Assembly (NCBI RefSeq): GCF_000196795.1
Contig: NC_014259.1
Coordinates: 2,170,001-2,234,000, forward strand
Source: Acinetobacter oleivorans DR1
Lineage (GTDB): Bacteria; Pseudomonadota; Gammaproteobacteria; Pseudomonadales; Moraxellaceae
DNA length: 64,000 bases
Reading direction: 5' to 3'
Numbering within the stretch: position 1 is the stretch's first letter; each line of letters begins with the position of its first letter. The position numbers and the translations under genes were made by a program. This document shows positions 51,634 to 60,635 of this stretch, in pieces. The notes under the pieces are model-generated. The model was not told the DNA's origin. It worked only from the letters and a program-made list of their open reading frames with translations, and did no database searches.

Positions 51634-52359
51634 TTAGAATCCTCTCTTCAGTTTCTTCCAAAATTTAATTAAAAAATAAAAAAAAGAATTTTGTTCTATT
51701 CTCTGCGGCACAGTAGAAATATTTTCAGCCGAAAATGGTAAAATCGAAACAATATTTTCATGTATTGTTTCATAATTTGGATAAGCTTCTTTTTTTATTA
51801 TTTCTATAATTTTTTGTATTTCATCAAGGGATAAATTCAAAAACCTCTTAATTTCTTGAGCTGTTTTTGACTCAATAGATAATAAAGCACAAACTCTAGT
51901 AACATTAACAATCTGCTCTGCATGAATGTTTTTAAAGTTTGGATAACAAACAAGTTTATAAAGAATCTTTGTCTCTAAATGATCTTTAGAAACGATATTC
52001 TCATTATTTGTTATACGTTCTTGATGACTAATTTTAAAATATTCATTCTTCTCAATATCTTGTAAAATATTTAGAAGCTCCTGATACCTTATTGGTCTCT
52101 TCAAACCATATTGGTAGCCTTTTAAAAGTTCAGGATTATTACTTAATACGATCTTAATTTTTTTTGGAATAAGTATATTGGTGTAACCGCTATCTAAATC
52201 AATAATATGTATGTCTGGATTGTCTTCGCTGTATATCCAATTCCCTAAAAGATGAGATGACAAAGATAAGTCATGAATAACTTTTATCATTGCCTCTAAA
52301 TTTTTAGGCAATAGCCTATCCTTTGACATACAGCCAATTCTATATGTGCATTGATTCAT
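51634..52359 (-). CDS. Unknown protein with a degenerate receiver-like half
   Basis: About 241 residues from the ATG at 52359 (GGGG nine bases upstream; a longer reading adds 30 hydrophobic residues). I do not recognise the family. Residues about 45-120 look like the second half of a response-regulator fold (IHIIDLDSGYTNILIPKKIKIVLS then LKRPIRYQELLNILQDIE, partial quotes), but the phosphorylated Asp and Thr/Ser are not clear. The C-terminal part is helical (QEIKRFLNLSLDEIQKIIEIIKK). The gene is AT-rich, more so than its neighbours, and stands alone. Confidence 0.55.
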   Translation of the reverse strand: MNQCTYRIGCMSKDRLLPKNLEAMIKVIHDLSLSSHLLGNWIYSEDNPDIHIIDLDSGYTNILIPKKIKIVLSNNPELLKGYQYGLKRPIRYQELLNILQDIEKNEYFKISHQERITNNENIVSKDHLETKILYKLVCYPNFKNIHAEQIVNVTRVCALLSIESKTAQEIKRFLNLSLDEIQKIIEIIKKEAYPNYETIHENIVSILPFSAENISTVPQRIEQNSFFYFLIKFWKKLKRGF

Positions 52360-52634
52360 TGATATTTCCCCAATTTCAATGATGACTTTGAAAATTCTTT
52401 GTTTAAAGTAATAAAAATTTAAATGTGTAGTAAGCTTATATAAAAGCAATTTGATTAAATTAACTTTATTTGATAAATATAAAAATCTGGTGTAGTAAAA
52501 ATTAACAATATTTAATTGCTGATTTTACAGATGAATATATTCAAAAATAAATCGCAGAATATTATATTTATATAAATATTATAAGACAAGACAATAATTT
52601 AAAATTTAATCAAACTTCAGTGTAATAAAAAATT

Positions 52635-52667
52635 AAAACCCCATATTTAAATTAAATACGGGGTTTT
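52635..52667 (-). terminator. Rho-independent terminator of prmB-aroC
   Basis: AAAACCCC and GGGGTTTT flank a further paired TATTTAA segment, followed on the minus strand by T residues. It lies about 25 bases after the aroC stop. Confidence 0.95.
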
Positions 52668-52691
52668 ATGTACTATAATCAAAAAATATGA

Positions 52692-53783
52692 TTAAGGTTC
52701 AATTGGCGCAAATGGCGGAATAACATCTGCATTTTGAGCGCGATGGCGTAGGAAGTGATCCATTAAAACAATCGCTAGCATTGCTTCTGCAATCGGTGTT
52801 GCACGTACACCTACGCATGGATCATGACGACCTTTAGTCAACACATCGGTATCTTCACGATTTAAATTAATCGTTTTACCTGGTGTCGTAATGCTTGCTG
52901 TTGGTTTTAGTGCAATAGCAACTCGAATGGATTGACCACTTGAGATACCACCCAAAATCCCACCAGCATGATTCGCTAAAAAGCCATTACTGGTCAATTC
53001 ATCACGTGTTTCATGACCAAACTGTCCCGCAACTGCAAAACCATCACCAATTTCTACCCCTTTAACCGCATTAATACTCATCATCGCATGAGCAATATCA
53101 GCATCTAAACGGTCAAAAACAGGTTCACCCCAGCCTACAGGAACTTTTTCAGCTAAAATTTCTAGCTTCGCGCCACAGCTTGTTCCCTGTTCACGTAAAG
53201 AAGTCACCAAAGCTTCAAAACGTGGAACAGCATCTACATCACCACAGAAAAATGGATTATTCGGAACTTCATTCCAATCCAGTTTTTCGGCAACTTCATT
53301 GCCGATTTGAGTAACATGACCACGGATCAAGACGCCAAATTTTTCTGCCAAATATTTTTTAGCAATTGCACCCGCTGCAACACGCATAGCAGTTTCACGA
53401 GCACTTGAACGGCCACCGCCACGATAGTCACGGAAACCGTATTTTTGCGTATATGTATAGTCGGCATGGCCAGGTCTAAAAGTTTGGGCAATATTGCCAT
53501 AATCTTTTGATTTCTGATCAGTATTCTCAATCAATAAACCAATTGGTGTTCCTGTCGTTTTACCTTCAAAAACACCTGAAATGATTTTAACCTGATCTGG
53601 CTCTTTACGTTGAGTCGCAAATTTAGAAGTTCCCGGTTTACGACGATCAAGATCTTTTTGCAAGTCTTCTTCAGTTAGCTCAAGGCCTGGTGGCACACCA
53701 TCAACAATTGCCATTAAGCCAACGCCATGAGACTCACCACAAGTGGTTACACGAAAGAGTTGTCCAATACTATTCCCTGCCAT
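52692..53783 (-). CDS. aroC: Chorismate synthase
   Basis: An enzyme of 363 residues, last step of the shikimate pathway (EPSP to chorismate, with reduced FMN). The three family signatures are present: GESHGVGLMAIVDGVPPG near the N-terminus, RGGGRSSARETAMRVAAGA in the middle, and TKGRHDPCVGVRATPIAEAM near the end. It lies 12 bases after prmB, a very common gene order in gammaproteobacteria, and ends before a strong terminator. Confidence 0.97.
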   Translation of the reverse strand: MAGNSIGQLFRVTTCGESHGVGLMAIVDGVPPGLELTEEDLQKDLDRRKPGTSKFATQRKEPDQVKIISGVFEGKTTGTPIGLLIENTDQKSKDYGNIAQTFRPGHADYTYTQKYGFRDYRGGGRSSARETAMRVAAGAIAKKYLAEKFGVLIRGHVTQIGNEVAEKLDWNEVPNNPFFCGDVDAVPRFEALVTSLREQGTSCGAKLEILAEKVPVGWGEPVFDRLDADIAHAMMSINAVKGVEIGDGFAVAGQFGHETRDELTSNGFLANHAGGILGGISSGQSIRVAIALKPTASITTPGKTINLNREDTDVLTKGRHDPCVGVRATPIAEAMLAIVLMDHFLRHRAQNADVIPPFAPIEP

Positions 53784-53795
53784 ATGCCCAACTCC

Positions 53796-54800
53796 TTATA
53801 TTTGCTCTTCAAATAGTTTTCTATAACGGCGACATTGTTCAGCAGTCAAAGCAAAAATACCTGAACCACCTTTTTGGAAAGTGAGCCAGTTGAAATCAAT
53901 CGTATTAAAGTTCTGACGCATAGACCATTCAGAATTACCTACTTCAATGACAATAAGACCATCTTCAGTTAAGTAATCTGCCGCTTGTGCAAGCATTTTA
54001 CGAACTAAATCTAAACCATCTTGGCCTGCTGCCAATGCAAGTTCAGGTTCATGTAAAAACTCTTCTGGTAAGTCAGCCATATCTTCAGCATCAACGTATG
54101 GAGGATTACTTACAATCAAATCATACTGATTTTCAGCTGGAATCTTGGCAAACAAGTCAGATTCAAGTAATGCAACTTGATATTGCTTATTGTGGTGTTC
54201 AGTATTAATTGAAGCAACTTCTAAAGCTTCTTTAGAAATGTCAGTTGCATCTATTTCAGCGTCTGGATATGCATAAGCCAAAGCAACCGCAATACATCCA
54301 GAACCTGTACACATATCTAAGATACGTTGTGGAGTTTTAGGTTTTGTATTTTCTGGCAAATTATTAAGAGCTTCACGCATTTGACCATTTTCATCTAAAC
54401 AATATGGTGCAAAACGTTGCTCAATTAATTCTGCAATTGGTGAACGTGGAATGAGTACACGCTCATCTACATAGAATGGCTTATTAAAGAAATAAGCAAG
54501 ATTTAATAAATAAGATGTTGGAATACGGTCATTGATACGACGTTCCAATAAGCTTAAAAATTCTGCTTTTTCGCTTGGTAATAACTTCGCATCTAGAATC
54601 TCTGCGTCTGCTGACCATTCAAGAGATAAGGTTTGTAAAACTAATGCACAGCTTTCTGCAAAATAATCTTCAGTACCTTGTCCTAAATGTGCATCATGTT
54701 GACGTAATGCTGATACCCCAAAACGAATAAAATCTCGAATTGTTGATAAATTTTCAGCCGCTTCCTGTAAATTTTCAGGGCTAATCGTCGGTCGCTCCAC
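53796..54800 (-). CDS. prmB: Ribosomal protein L3 glutamine methyltransferase
   Basis: A protein of 334 residues. The SAM-binding motif is ILDMCTGSGCIAVALA, and the catalytic NPPY (VSNPPYVDAEDM) binds the target glutamine amide. The longer N-terminal helical domain (about 120 residues) and FFNKPFYVDERVLIPRSPIAE distinguish PrmB from PrmC. It forms an operon with aroC. Start ATG follows the TCGGTCGCTCCAC-type leader without a strong ribosome-binding site. Confidence 0.93.
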   Translation of the reverse strand: MERPTISPENLQEAAENLSTIRDFIRFGVSALRQHDAHLGQGTEDYFAESCALVLQTLSLEWSADAEILDAKLLPSEKAEFLSLLERRINDRIPTSYLLNLAYFFNKPFYVDERVLIPRSPIAELIEQRFAPYCLDENGQMREALNNLPENTKPKTPQRILDMCTGSGCIAVALAYAYPDAEIDATDISKEALEVASINTEHHNKQYQVALLESDLFAKIPAENQYDLIVSNPPYVDAEDMADLPEEFLHEPELALAAGQDGLDLVRKMLAQAADYLTEDGLIVIEVGNSEWSMRQNFNTIDFNWLTFQKGGSGIFALTAEQCRRYRKLFEEQI

Positions 54801-54855
54801 TTAGGCGTCTCCAAAGGCAAATTTTGCAAAGTGACTATTCTACTGAGTGAGGTAC

Positions 54856-54874
54856 AGCAAAGCAACGCTTTGCC
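54856..54874. repeat. Isolated copy of the AGCGTTGCTTTGCT hairpin element
   Basis: The complement GGCAAAGCGTTGCTTTGCT shares 14 bases with the tandem repeat unit at 34633-34646. It lies upstream of prmB, outside any gene, and can form a short hairpin. Confidence 0.6.
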
Positions 54875-54993
54875 TTGTGAACAAGAGTTTTACATGCCGA
54901 TCTCTAACAATCACACGTTAAAATCAGAATACTTTGTTTTAATTAAGAAATAATGAACTTTTAACTAGAGATGGATTTAAATTTTTAAAATAA

Positions 54994-55026
54994 AAAAAGC
55001 GGCCTTTAAATACTGACCGCTTTTCG
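54994..55026 (-). terminator. Rho-independent terminator of the ycgL-moxR-VWA-trpB operon
   Basis: On the minus strand AAAAGCGG ... CCGCTTTT is followed by T residues, 13 bases after the trpB stop. Confidence 0.85.
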
Positions 55027-55038
55027 AGTTTAGTCGGC

Positions 55039-56244
55039 TTAAAGCTTAAGCTTTTCGGCAACATAATCAGAGTCTTTATCTCCACGGCCCGATAGATTCA
55101 CCACAATCATGGTTTCTTTCGGCAGTTTTGGTGCTTCACGAATTGCCCATGCGACAGCGTGTGAGCTTTCAAGTGCAGGAACAATGCCTTCAACACGAGA
55201 AAGTGTCATAAAAGCCTCTAAACATTCTTGATCAGTTGCAGTGCTATATTCAACACGACCTAAATCTTTTAAAAAACTGTGTTGTGGCCCAACACCTGGA
55301 TAGTCTAGTCCTGAGGCAATAGAATGCACGGGTAAAGGTTCACCAGCCTCATTTTCAAGCACATAACACGCCATACCATGAATTTGACTTGGCTTACCTA
55401 AAGTTAGCGTTGCTGAGTGCATATTGGTTTCTAAACCATGTCCAGCTGGCTCAACCCCAACAAGTTTTACGTCTGAGTCATTTAAAAATGCAGTAAATGC
55501 ACCTATTGCATTTGAACCACCACCTACACATGCCACAACATAATCTGGACTTTTTCCAAATCGCTGATGTGTTTGATCTTTAATTTCATTGCCAATAATC
55601 GATTGAAAATCGCGAACCATTTTAGGGAATGGATGTGGACCTACAACAGAACCAATAGCATATATAAAGTTTTTAGGATCTTTTAAATATTCTTCAAATG
55701 CACTATCTACAGCATCTTTTAATGTTGCTGTACCACGTGTAACTGCCACCAAATGAGCACCCAAAATTTTCATTTTGACCACATTTGGATGTTCTTTTTC
55801 GATATCGACTTGACCCATGTGAATTTCACAGGGAATTCCTACTAATGCACAAGCGGTTGCCAAAGCGACCCCATGCTGACCAGCACCTGTTTCAGCAATA
55901 ACTTTCTTTTTGCCCATATATTTAGCAAGTAAAGCTTCACCTAAGCAGTGATTAATTTTGTGGGCACCAGTGTGGTTCAAATCTTCACGTTTTAAGTAAA
56001 TTTGTGCGCCACCTAACTGTTCAGACAAACGCTTCGCATGAAATAACGGACTTGGACGGCCTACATAATTCGTAAAGAGGTCTGATAGTTCATTTTGAAA
56101 TTCAGCTGTATGGCGAATTTCTTCATAGGCAACATTAATTTCATCCATTGCTTCTTTTAAATGTGGAGGAATGAATTGTCCGCCATATTCACCAAAAAAT
56201 CCTTGTTCATTCGGCAAAGCAATACCGTTAATTTGATGTTGCAT
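55039..56244 (-). CDS. trpB: Tryptophan synthase beta-chain-like protein, without trpA or trpF
   Basis: A PLP enzyme of 401 residues that joins indole and serine. The PLP lysine is Lys96 (LNHTGAHKINHC), with AETGAGQHGVALATA and the phosphate loop GGGSNAIG also present. Several positions differ from the textbook TrpB (for example INHCLGEALLAKYMG rather than INNxLGQxLLAKRMG). It is the last gene of a five-gene operon with ycgL, moxR and VWA genes, not with trpA or trpF, so it may be a second, stand-alone TrpB. If this is the only copy, it is simply the housekeeping enzyme. Confidence 0.85.
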   Translation of the reverse strand: MQHQINGIALPNEQGFFGEYGGQFIPPHLKEAMDEINVAYEEIRHTAEFQNELSDLFTNYVGRPSPLFHAKRLSEQLGGAQIYLKREDLNHTGAHKINHCLGEALLAKYMGKKKVIAETGAGQHGVALATACALVGIPCEIHMGQVDIEKEHPNVVKMKILGAHLVAVTRGTATLKDAVDSAFEEYLKDPKNFIYAIGSVVGPHPFPKMVRDFQSIIGNEIKDQTHQRFGKSPDYVVACVGGGSNAIGAFTAFLNDSDVKLVGVEPAGHGLETNMHSATLTLGKPSQIHGMACYVLENEAGEPLPVHSIASGLDYPGVGPQHSFLKDLGRVEYSTATDQECLEAFMTLSRVEGIVPALESSHAVAWAIREAPKLPKETMIVVNLSGRGDKDSDYVAEKLKL

Positions 56245-56281
56245 ATCATCCCTCTTTTTAAAATTATTAAAGTTATTAAGC

Positions 56282-57469
56282 TTATCGAGAAAGGTAACGC
56301 GTCAAATCCTCAATGCCTTTTAGCGTCATTGGATACATATGATTTTCAAAAATCTCTTTAATCCAACCAATGGTTTGAGTGTAATGCCAATACCCTTCTG
56401 TTTCAGGGTTTAACCACGCTGTTTTATCAAAATGTTGACGTAGGCGACGTAACCAAACCTCGCCTGTTTCATCATTCATATATTCAACCGAGCCACCCAC
56501 CGATTTCAACTCATACGGTGCCATACTGGCATCACCCACTACAATTACACGATAGTCGCGTCCATAGGTGTGAAACAGATCCCATGTGTTCATACGGGTT
56601 GCTGTTCTTCGGTAGTTATCTTTCCAGACATAGTCATAGAGACAATTATGGAAATAGAAATATTCGAGTGTCTTAAACTCACTTTTAGCGGCACTAAACA
56701 GTTTTTCGCATTGTGCAATATGAGCATCCATCGAACCGCCCACATCGAACAACATCAGCACTTTTATTCGGTTTCGACGCTCAGGTACCATTTGAACATC
56801 TAAAATACCTTGCTTAGCTGTTTCACGGATTGTACCGTCAACGTCCAACTCTTCGGCTGCACCTTGGCGCGCAAATTTACGTAAGCGTCGTAAAGCAATT
56901 TGCATTTGGCGAGTACCAAGAACTTGGTCATCATCCAGATTTTGATATTTACGCTGTTCCCAGACTTTAACTGCCGAACGTTTACGCCCTGGTCCACCAA
57001 TTCTGACGCCTTCTGGATGATCTCCAAAGGCTCCAAAAGGTGAAGTACCACCAGTACCCACCATGCGGTTACCACCCTGATGCTTTTTATGCTGTTCGCG
57101 TAACCGCTCTTCCAGCATTTTCATCAGTTCTTCTAAGGAACCTGCTTTTTGGAGTTCTGCCCGTTGTTCAGGAGTTAAATGCTTTTCTAGAAGTTCTAAA
57201 TCAAACCAGTCTTTTGGCAACTTATGAACTTGCTTGAGTAACTCATCCAGATCAAAGGTTTCAATGCCATCAAAGTAATCTTTCATGGCACGATCGAACT
57301 TGTCAAAAAAGCGCTCATCTTTAACTAAAATTGTTTTAGCAAGTTGATAAAACTCTTCTTGATCAGCAAAAACTAAGCCTTCATTCACAGCACGGTTTAA
57401 GTCAATGAGTTCACGAGTTGTAACTGGAACACCGTATTTACGTAAGGTGTAAAATAACCGCACAAACAT
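56282..57469 (-). CDS. VWA-domain protein, MoxR partner
   Basis: A protein of 395 residues. An N-terminal helical part (1-120) is followed by a Gly/Arg-rich linker (HQGGNRMVGTGGTSPFG) and a von Willebrand A domain from about 235 with MIDAS motif DVGGS (242-246) instead of the usual DxSxS. The CoxE-like block RYQNLDDDQVLGTRQMQIALRRLRKFA (partial) is also seen. It works with the MoxR ATPase encoded 15 bases upstream as a chaperone pair that inserts metals or activates enzymes. The client is unknown; trpB follows directly. Confidence 0.87.
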   Translation of the reverse strand: MFVRLFYTLRKYGVPVTTRELIDLNRAVNEGLVFADQEEFYQLAKTILVKDERFFDKFDRAMKDYFDGIETFDLDELLKQVHKLPKDWFDLELLEKHLTPEQRAELQKAGSLEELMKMLEERLREQHKKHQGGNRMVGTGGTSPFGAFGDHPEGVRIGGPGRKRSAVKVWEQRKYQNLDDDQVLGTRQMQIALRRLRKFARQGAAEELDVDGTIRETAKQGILDVQMVPERRNRIKVLMLFDVGGSMDAHIAQCEKLFSAAKSEFKTLEYFYFHNCLYDYVWKDNYRRTATRMNTWDLFHTYGRDYRVIVVGDASMAPYELKSVGGSVEYMNDETGEVWLRRLRQHFDKTAWLNPETEGYWHYTQTIGWIKEIFENHMYPMTLKGIEDLTRYLSR

Positions 57470-57484
57470 GGGTTATTCCCTCCT

Positions 57485-58336
57485 TTAACGTCGAGACATA
57501 AAAGCCAAACGTTCGAGGAGTTGCACATCCTGCTCGTTTTTGATCAGTGCACCATATAAAGGTGGAATCGCTTTTGATGTATCTCGATTGCGTAATACAT
57601 CTTCTGGCATATCATCTGCCATGAGCAAGCTTAACCAATCAATTAACTCAGAGGTTGATGGTGGTTTCTTCAAATTAGGGATTTCACGTAGTTTAAAGAA
57701 AACCTGTAAAGCTTCGTTTACTAGTGTTGCAGAGATATTTGGGAAATGAACAGCAATGATTTCTCGCATTGTAGCTTCATCTGGAAACTCAATGTAATGA
57801 AAAAAACAACGACGCAAGAAAGCATCTGGCAATTCTTTTTCATTATTCGAAGTAATAATTACAATTGGGCGCTGTGTTGCCGTAATTGTTTCATTGGTTT
57901 CATAAACATAAAAAGACATTTTATCGAGTTCATGCAGCAAGTCATTTGGAAACTCGATATCGGCTTTGTCAATTTCATCAATTAACAAAACACAACGCTC
58001 TTCACTCGTGAAAGCTTCCCACAGTTTACCGGGTTTAATATAGTTCTTAATATCGTAAACTCGATCATCACCCAACTGGCTGTCTCGTAAACGAGAAACC
58101 GCATCATATTCATACAACCCTTGCTGCGCTTTGGTTGTCGATTTGATATGCCAAGTGATCAGTTTTAAACCCAAACTTTGTGCTACTTGTTCAGCAAGTA
58201 AAGTTTTACCCGTGCCAGGTTCACCCTTAATTAGTAAAGGCTTTTGTAAAGCACGAGCTGCTTTTACAGCGAGCTTAAGGCTATCAGTCGCGATATATTG
58301 ATCTGTACCGGTAAAATGTTGGGTATCAGCAGACAT
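57485..58336 (-). CDS. MoxR-family AAA+ ATPase
   Basis: A protein of 283 residues. Walker A is GEPGTGKT (38-45), Walker B CVLLIDEIDKAD, sensor 1 IVIITSNNEKELPDAFLRRC and the arginine finger region RRCFFHYIEFP are intact. It forms a ring that remodels a client together with the VWA protein downstream. Distance to that gene is 15 bases. The helical lid ends the protein with no added domain. Confidence 0.92.
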   Translation of the reverse strand: MSADTQHFTGTDQYIATDSLKLAVKAARALQKPLLIKGEPGTGKTLLAEQVAQSLGLKLITWHIKSTTKAQQGLYEYDAVSRLRDSQLGDDRVYDIKNYIKPGKLWEAFTSEERCVLLIDEIDKADIEFPNDLLHELDKMSFYVYETNETITATQRPIVIITSNNEKELPDAFLRRCFFHYIEFPDEATMREIIAVHFPNISATLVNEALQVFFKLREIPNLKKPPSTSELIDWLSLLMADDMPEDVLRNRDTSKAIPPLYGALIKNEQDVQLLERLAFMSRR

Positions 58337-58365
58337 GTAAAGACCTTATTTTTCTATTTCAATGG

Positions 58366-58728
58366 TTAGATGGAACGCATGCTTTTGTTTGTTGAATATT
58401 TTGACCAACAATAGCCAACAACCAAACCTAGACCAACTACAAACAGAATTAAAGATAAATTTGACCAAATTAGAGGGCTATCTTTGGTTAAAACACCAAA
58501 TAGAAGTCCAAAAATAGCCGGTGCTACCGATGCATTTGGTCCTTCAGACACTGTTGGGGTAACTAAAATAGCAAATACAATAAGCCAGCTAATTGCACCA
58601 AAAGTTGTAGGAAGGCGACGCATTAATCGCCACCAACACCATAAAGCAATAATAGCGCCTATTCCGTAAGCTGTTAAAGCAATAACACCTTCAGGAACAA
58701 CATCCAAAAAAGAGAATAATTGATTCAT
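58366..58728 (-). CDS. Hypothetical membrane protein in the moxR operon
   Basis: From the ATG at 58728 (GGA close upstream) the protein has 120 residues and four hydrophobic segments (about 10-32, 43-60, 67-82 and 90-110), with short polar loops. No family is recognised. It lies 16 bases after ycgL and 29 before moxR, so it is co-expressed with both. A longer reading overlapping ycgL adds 17 residues and is not supported. Confidence 0.6.
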   Translation of the reverse strand: MNQLFSFLDVVPEGVIALTAYGIGAIIALWCWWRLMRRLPTTFGAISWLIVFAILVTPTVSEGPNASVAPAIFGLLFGVLTKDSPLIWSNLSLILFVVGLGLVVGYCWSKYSTNKSMRSI

Positions 58729-58744
58729 TATTCCAGTTTGATCT

Positions 58745-59050
58745 TCACGCACCACGTAAGCCCTCTGGTTCAACCGCATTTGGGTTAATTAACCCTTCTG
58801 GTGGCATCTGAATAAAGAAACCTTTTGTTTGTAATGAGTCTAAAACATGTAAAACATTAGCACGCGCCAATTTACGTGTTGGAGCTAATTCTAAATGCAT
58901 GACAAACGTTGCACGACCAAACGCTTGTAAAACAGCTTCAGGAACATTTTCAAACGGATCAGCTTGTTCCGCATCGTCAGGATAGTTTGGACGAGCAATA
59001 TACATGTACATTTCATCTTTTTTGCTCGATCTATAAATATCACAGTGCAT
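58745..59050 (-). CDS. ycgL: YcgL-domain protein
   Basis: A protein of 101 residues beginning MHCDIYRSSKKDEMYMYIA, the hallmark start of the YcgL (DUF709) family, followed by VPEAVLQAFGRATFVMHLEL and QTKGFFIQMPPEGL. The fold is small, cytosolic and of unknown function. In related gammaproteobacteria, as I recall, ycgL sits beside rnd; here rnd is about 3.7 kb away, with accessory genes between. It heads the operon that ends with trpB. Confidence 0.9.
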   Translation of the reverse strand: MHCDIYRSSKKDEMYMYIARPNYPDDAEQADPFENVPEAVLQAFGRATFVMHLELAPTRKLARANVLHVLDSLQTKGFFIQMPPEGLINPNAVEPEGLRGA

Positions 59051-59521
59051 TTCAAATCAACTCTTGAACTAAGGACAGCATACATGAAAAAAAACGACTC
59101 ACACACGCAGGTTTGTTTACGCATCAGTCGTTTTTTTAATTCTTGGGAAATATTAACCTACAACATTGATTAAGGTCGATAATAACTTTGTTCCAGATAA
59201 AAATTCGCTTTCACAACAAATTAATAAATATTTGATTTTAAACACTAAACCTAATTTTCAACTTTAATAAAATAAAAACAATTTTTAGGAAAAAAGAAAA
59301 AATGTTCGTTACTGAGTACTTTTTGTGATCTATTTTTAATACTTGCACACATTAATACTATGAAATTTATGATATTAAAGTGATTTATTACCTTTTCAAA
59401 TTCACATTTAGGTAAAACTTCTAACTAGTTAATACACATTGGGAGACATTACTTAACTGGTTTAAATTCTCAGCATGTTTAAATATTAAGTATCTTAATG
59501 ATAGATATGGAGGATGAACTT
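59051..59521. other. Intergenic region with a long-loop inverted repeat
   Basis: 471 bases. It contains an inverted repeat AAAAAACGACT / AGTCGTTTTTT (59086-59136) with a loop of about 28 bases, which overlaps a possible 29-codon plus-strand ORF (59083-59172) preceded by AAGGA. The rest is AT-rich and shows nothing. Confidence 0.5.
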
Positions 59522-59686
59522 ATGCCTCGCGGTGATAAAACAGCTTACACAGCAAAGCAAAAACGTCAGGCTAAACATATTGTTGAGAGTGAAGTAGATA
59601 GAGGTCATTCTCAAGAAGAAGCTGAACGAATTGCATGGTCTACTGTCAATAAACAAGATGGTGGCGGTAAGAAAAAGTCTCACTAA
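59522..59686 (+). CDS. Small basic protein, so-called plasmid stabilization family
   Basis: A protein of 54 residues, MPRGDKTAYTAKQKRQAKHI with EEAERIAWSTVNKQDGGGKKKSH after it (split). This short, Lys-rich protein type is widespread in proteobacteria and is usually labelled 'plasmid stabilization protein' without experimental support. AGGA and a GAG run lie eight bases before the ATG at 59522. A 14-bp stem hairpin follows. It probably binds nucleic acid, by charge only. Confidence 0.7.
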   Translation: MPRGDKTAYTAKQKRQAKHIVESEVDRGHSQEEAERIAWSTVNKQDGGGKKKSH

Positions 59687-59696
59687 AACAAACATT

Positions 59697-59731
59697 AAAT
59701 ACTTCTTTAGCTTGGGCTAAAGAAGTATTTT
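59697..59731. terminator. Terminator-like hairpin between convergent small genes
   Basis: AAATACTTCTTTAG / CTAAAGAAGTATTT, a 14-bp perfect stem with a 6-base loop. The T run is short on both sides. Confidence 0.75.
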
Positions 59732-59754
59732 CATCAAAAATAAATTAATAGTGT

Positions 59755-60096
59755 TTAGAAAACTCGAGAGCTCTTTATATAGTCATCGCTTACTTGATTT
59801 AAGGCATTCAAAATAGCGCTATCATTTTGACTTAATAGAGCTTCATTTAAACATTCCATGTAGTCTATAAGCGTAGACTTAGAGGTGTTGGCAAATTCAG
59901 ACGTTACTGCTTCATCTTCATATAAGATCACGTAGCTACGCGCAAAACCATAGATTAAATAGACGGCTGCTTTTTCTTTTGTATTTTGAGATTCTTTAAG
60001 AGACTGTTCACAAGCATTTTTTAAATCTTTAAATGCATCTGTACCAGTAGATTGATTTTTGAAAGATAAAAGTATTGTTTGGAAGTTCATATCCAT
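59755..60096 (-). CDS. Hypothetical protein, 113 aa
   Basis: A soluble, probably all-helical protein (DAFKDLKNACEQSLKES; AAVYLIYGFARSYVILYEDEAV). I do not recognise a family. Start may be either ATG at 60096 or 60090. Paired with its own terminator region, it appears to be transcribed alone. It lies in the accessory stretch between ycgL and rnd. Confidence 0.5.
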   Translation of the reverse strand: MDMNFQTILLSFKNQSTGTDAFKDLKNACEQSLKESQNTKEKAAVYLIYGFARSYVILYEDEAVTSEFANTSKSTLIDYMECLNEALLSQNDSAILNALNQVSDDYIKSSRVF

Positions 60097-60220
60097 ATTC
60101 CACTCAAAAAGTAAAGCTACAGAAGAAGATGGAGTCTGTCAAATAATATCCTGATTAATATAAATTTAATTGTAAATAAATTTATATTTACTTCCTCTAA
60201 ATCACAGAAAATCATGCAAC

Positions 60221-60252
60221 AAAAAAAACCATCCTTGTTTTAAGGATGGTTT
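60221..60252 (-). terminator. Rho-independent terminator of the 88-aa gene
   Basis: On the minus strand AAACCATCC ... GGATGGTTT is followed by a run of T residues, 20 bases after the stop at 60272. Confidence 0.9.
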
Positions 60253-60271
60253 GGTTAAAACACAACGATAA

Positions 60272-60538
60272 TTAGAAACTTATTTCAATTGTGATCGTGG
60301 TACCAGAGTGCTCAATATCAGTTGAGACATTAAACCCTCTGTTTTTAAGCTCCTCTTCAACCAGAGTAAGATGATCAGGGCTTATAGCATCAACAGGAAA
60401 CCAGAAAGTTGCTTTTCTCTTTCCCTCCTTAGATTCAGACTCAGTACCAGTTAAAATTTTTTCCAATATGACGTCTTGGTTTATTTTAAAGTTTTTAGCA
60501 TTTTGACGAGCTTGTTCAGCATTAAAGTTGTTAAGCAT
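60272..60538 (-). CDS. Hypothetical protein, 88 aa
   Basis: A small soluble protein with a helical N-terminus (NFNAEQARQNAKNF), a middle segment KRKATFWFPVDAISP and an alternating strand-like end (TTITIEISF). No family is recognised. It has a clean terminator, and the ATG follows AGAGAGATAAAT, a plausible ribosome-binding site. Accessory gene between ycgL and rnd. Confidence 0.55.
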   Translation of the reverse strand: MLNNFNAEQARQNAKNFKINQDVILEKILTGTESESKEGKRKATFWFPVDAISPDHLTLVEEELKNRGFNVSTDIEHSGTTITIEISF

Positions 60539-60635
60539 ATTTATCTCTCTAATTATTAATTTATCTAAGTTTATAGCATAAAAAGGCTATATGAGTTTTA
60601 GTGTTGTGTAGTTAAAACCAATCAAAGATATAAGT

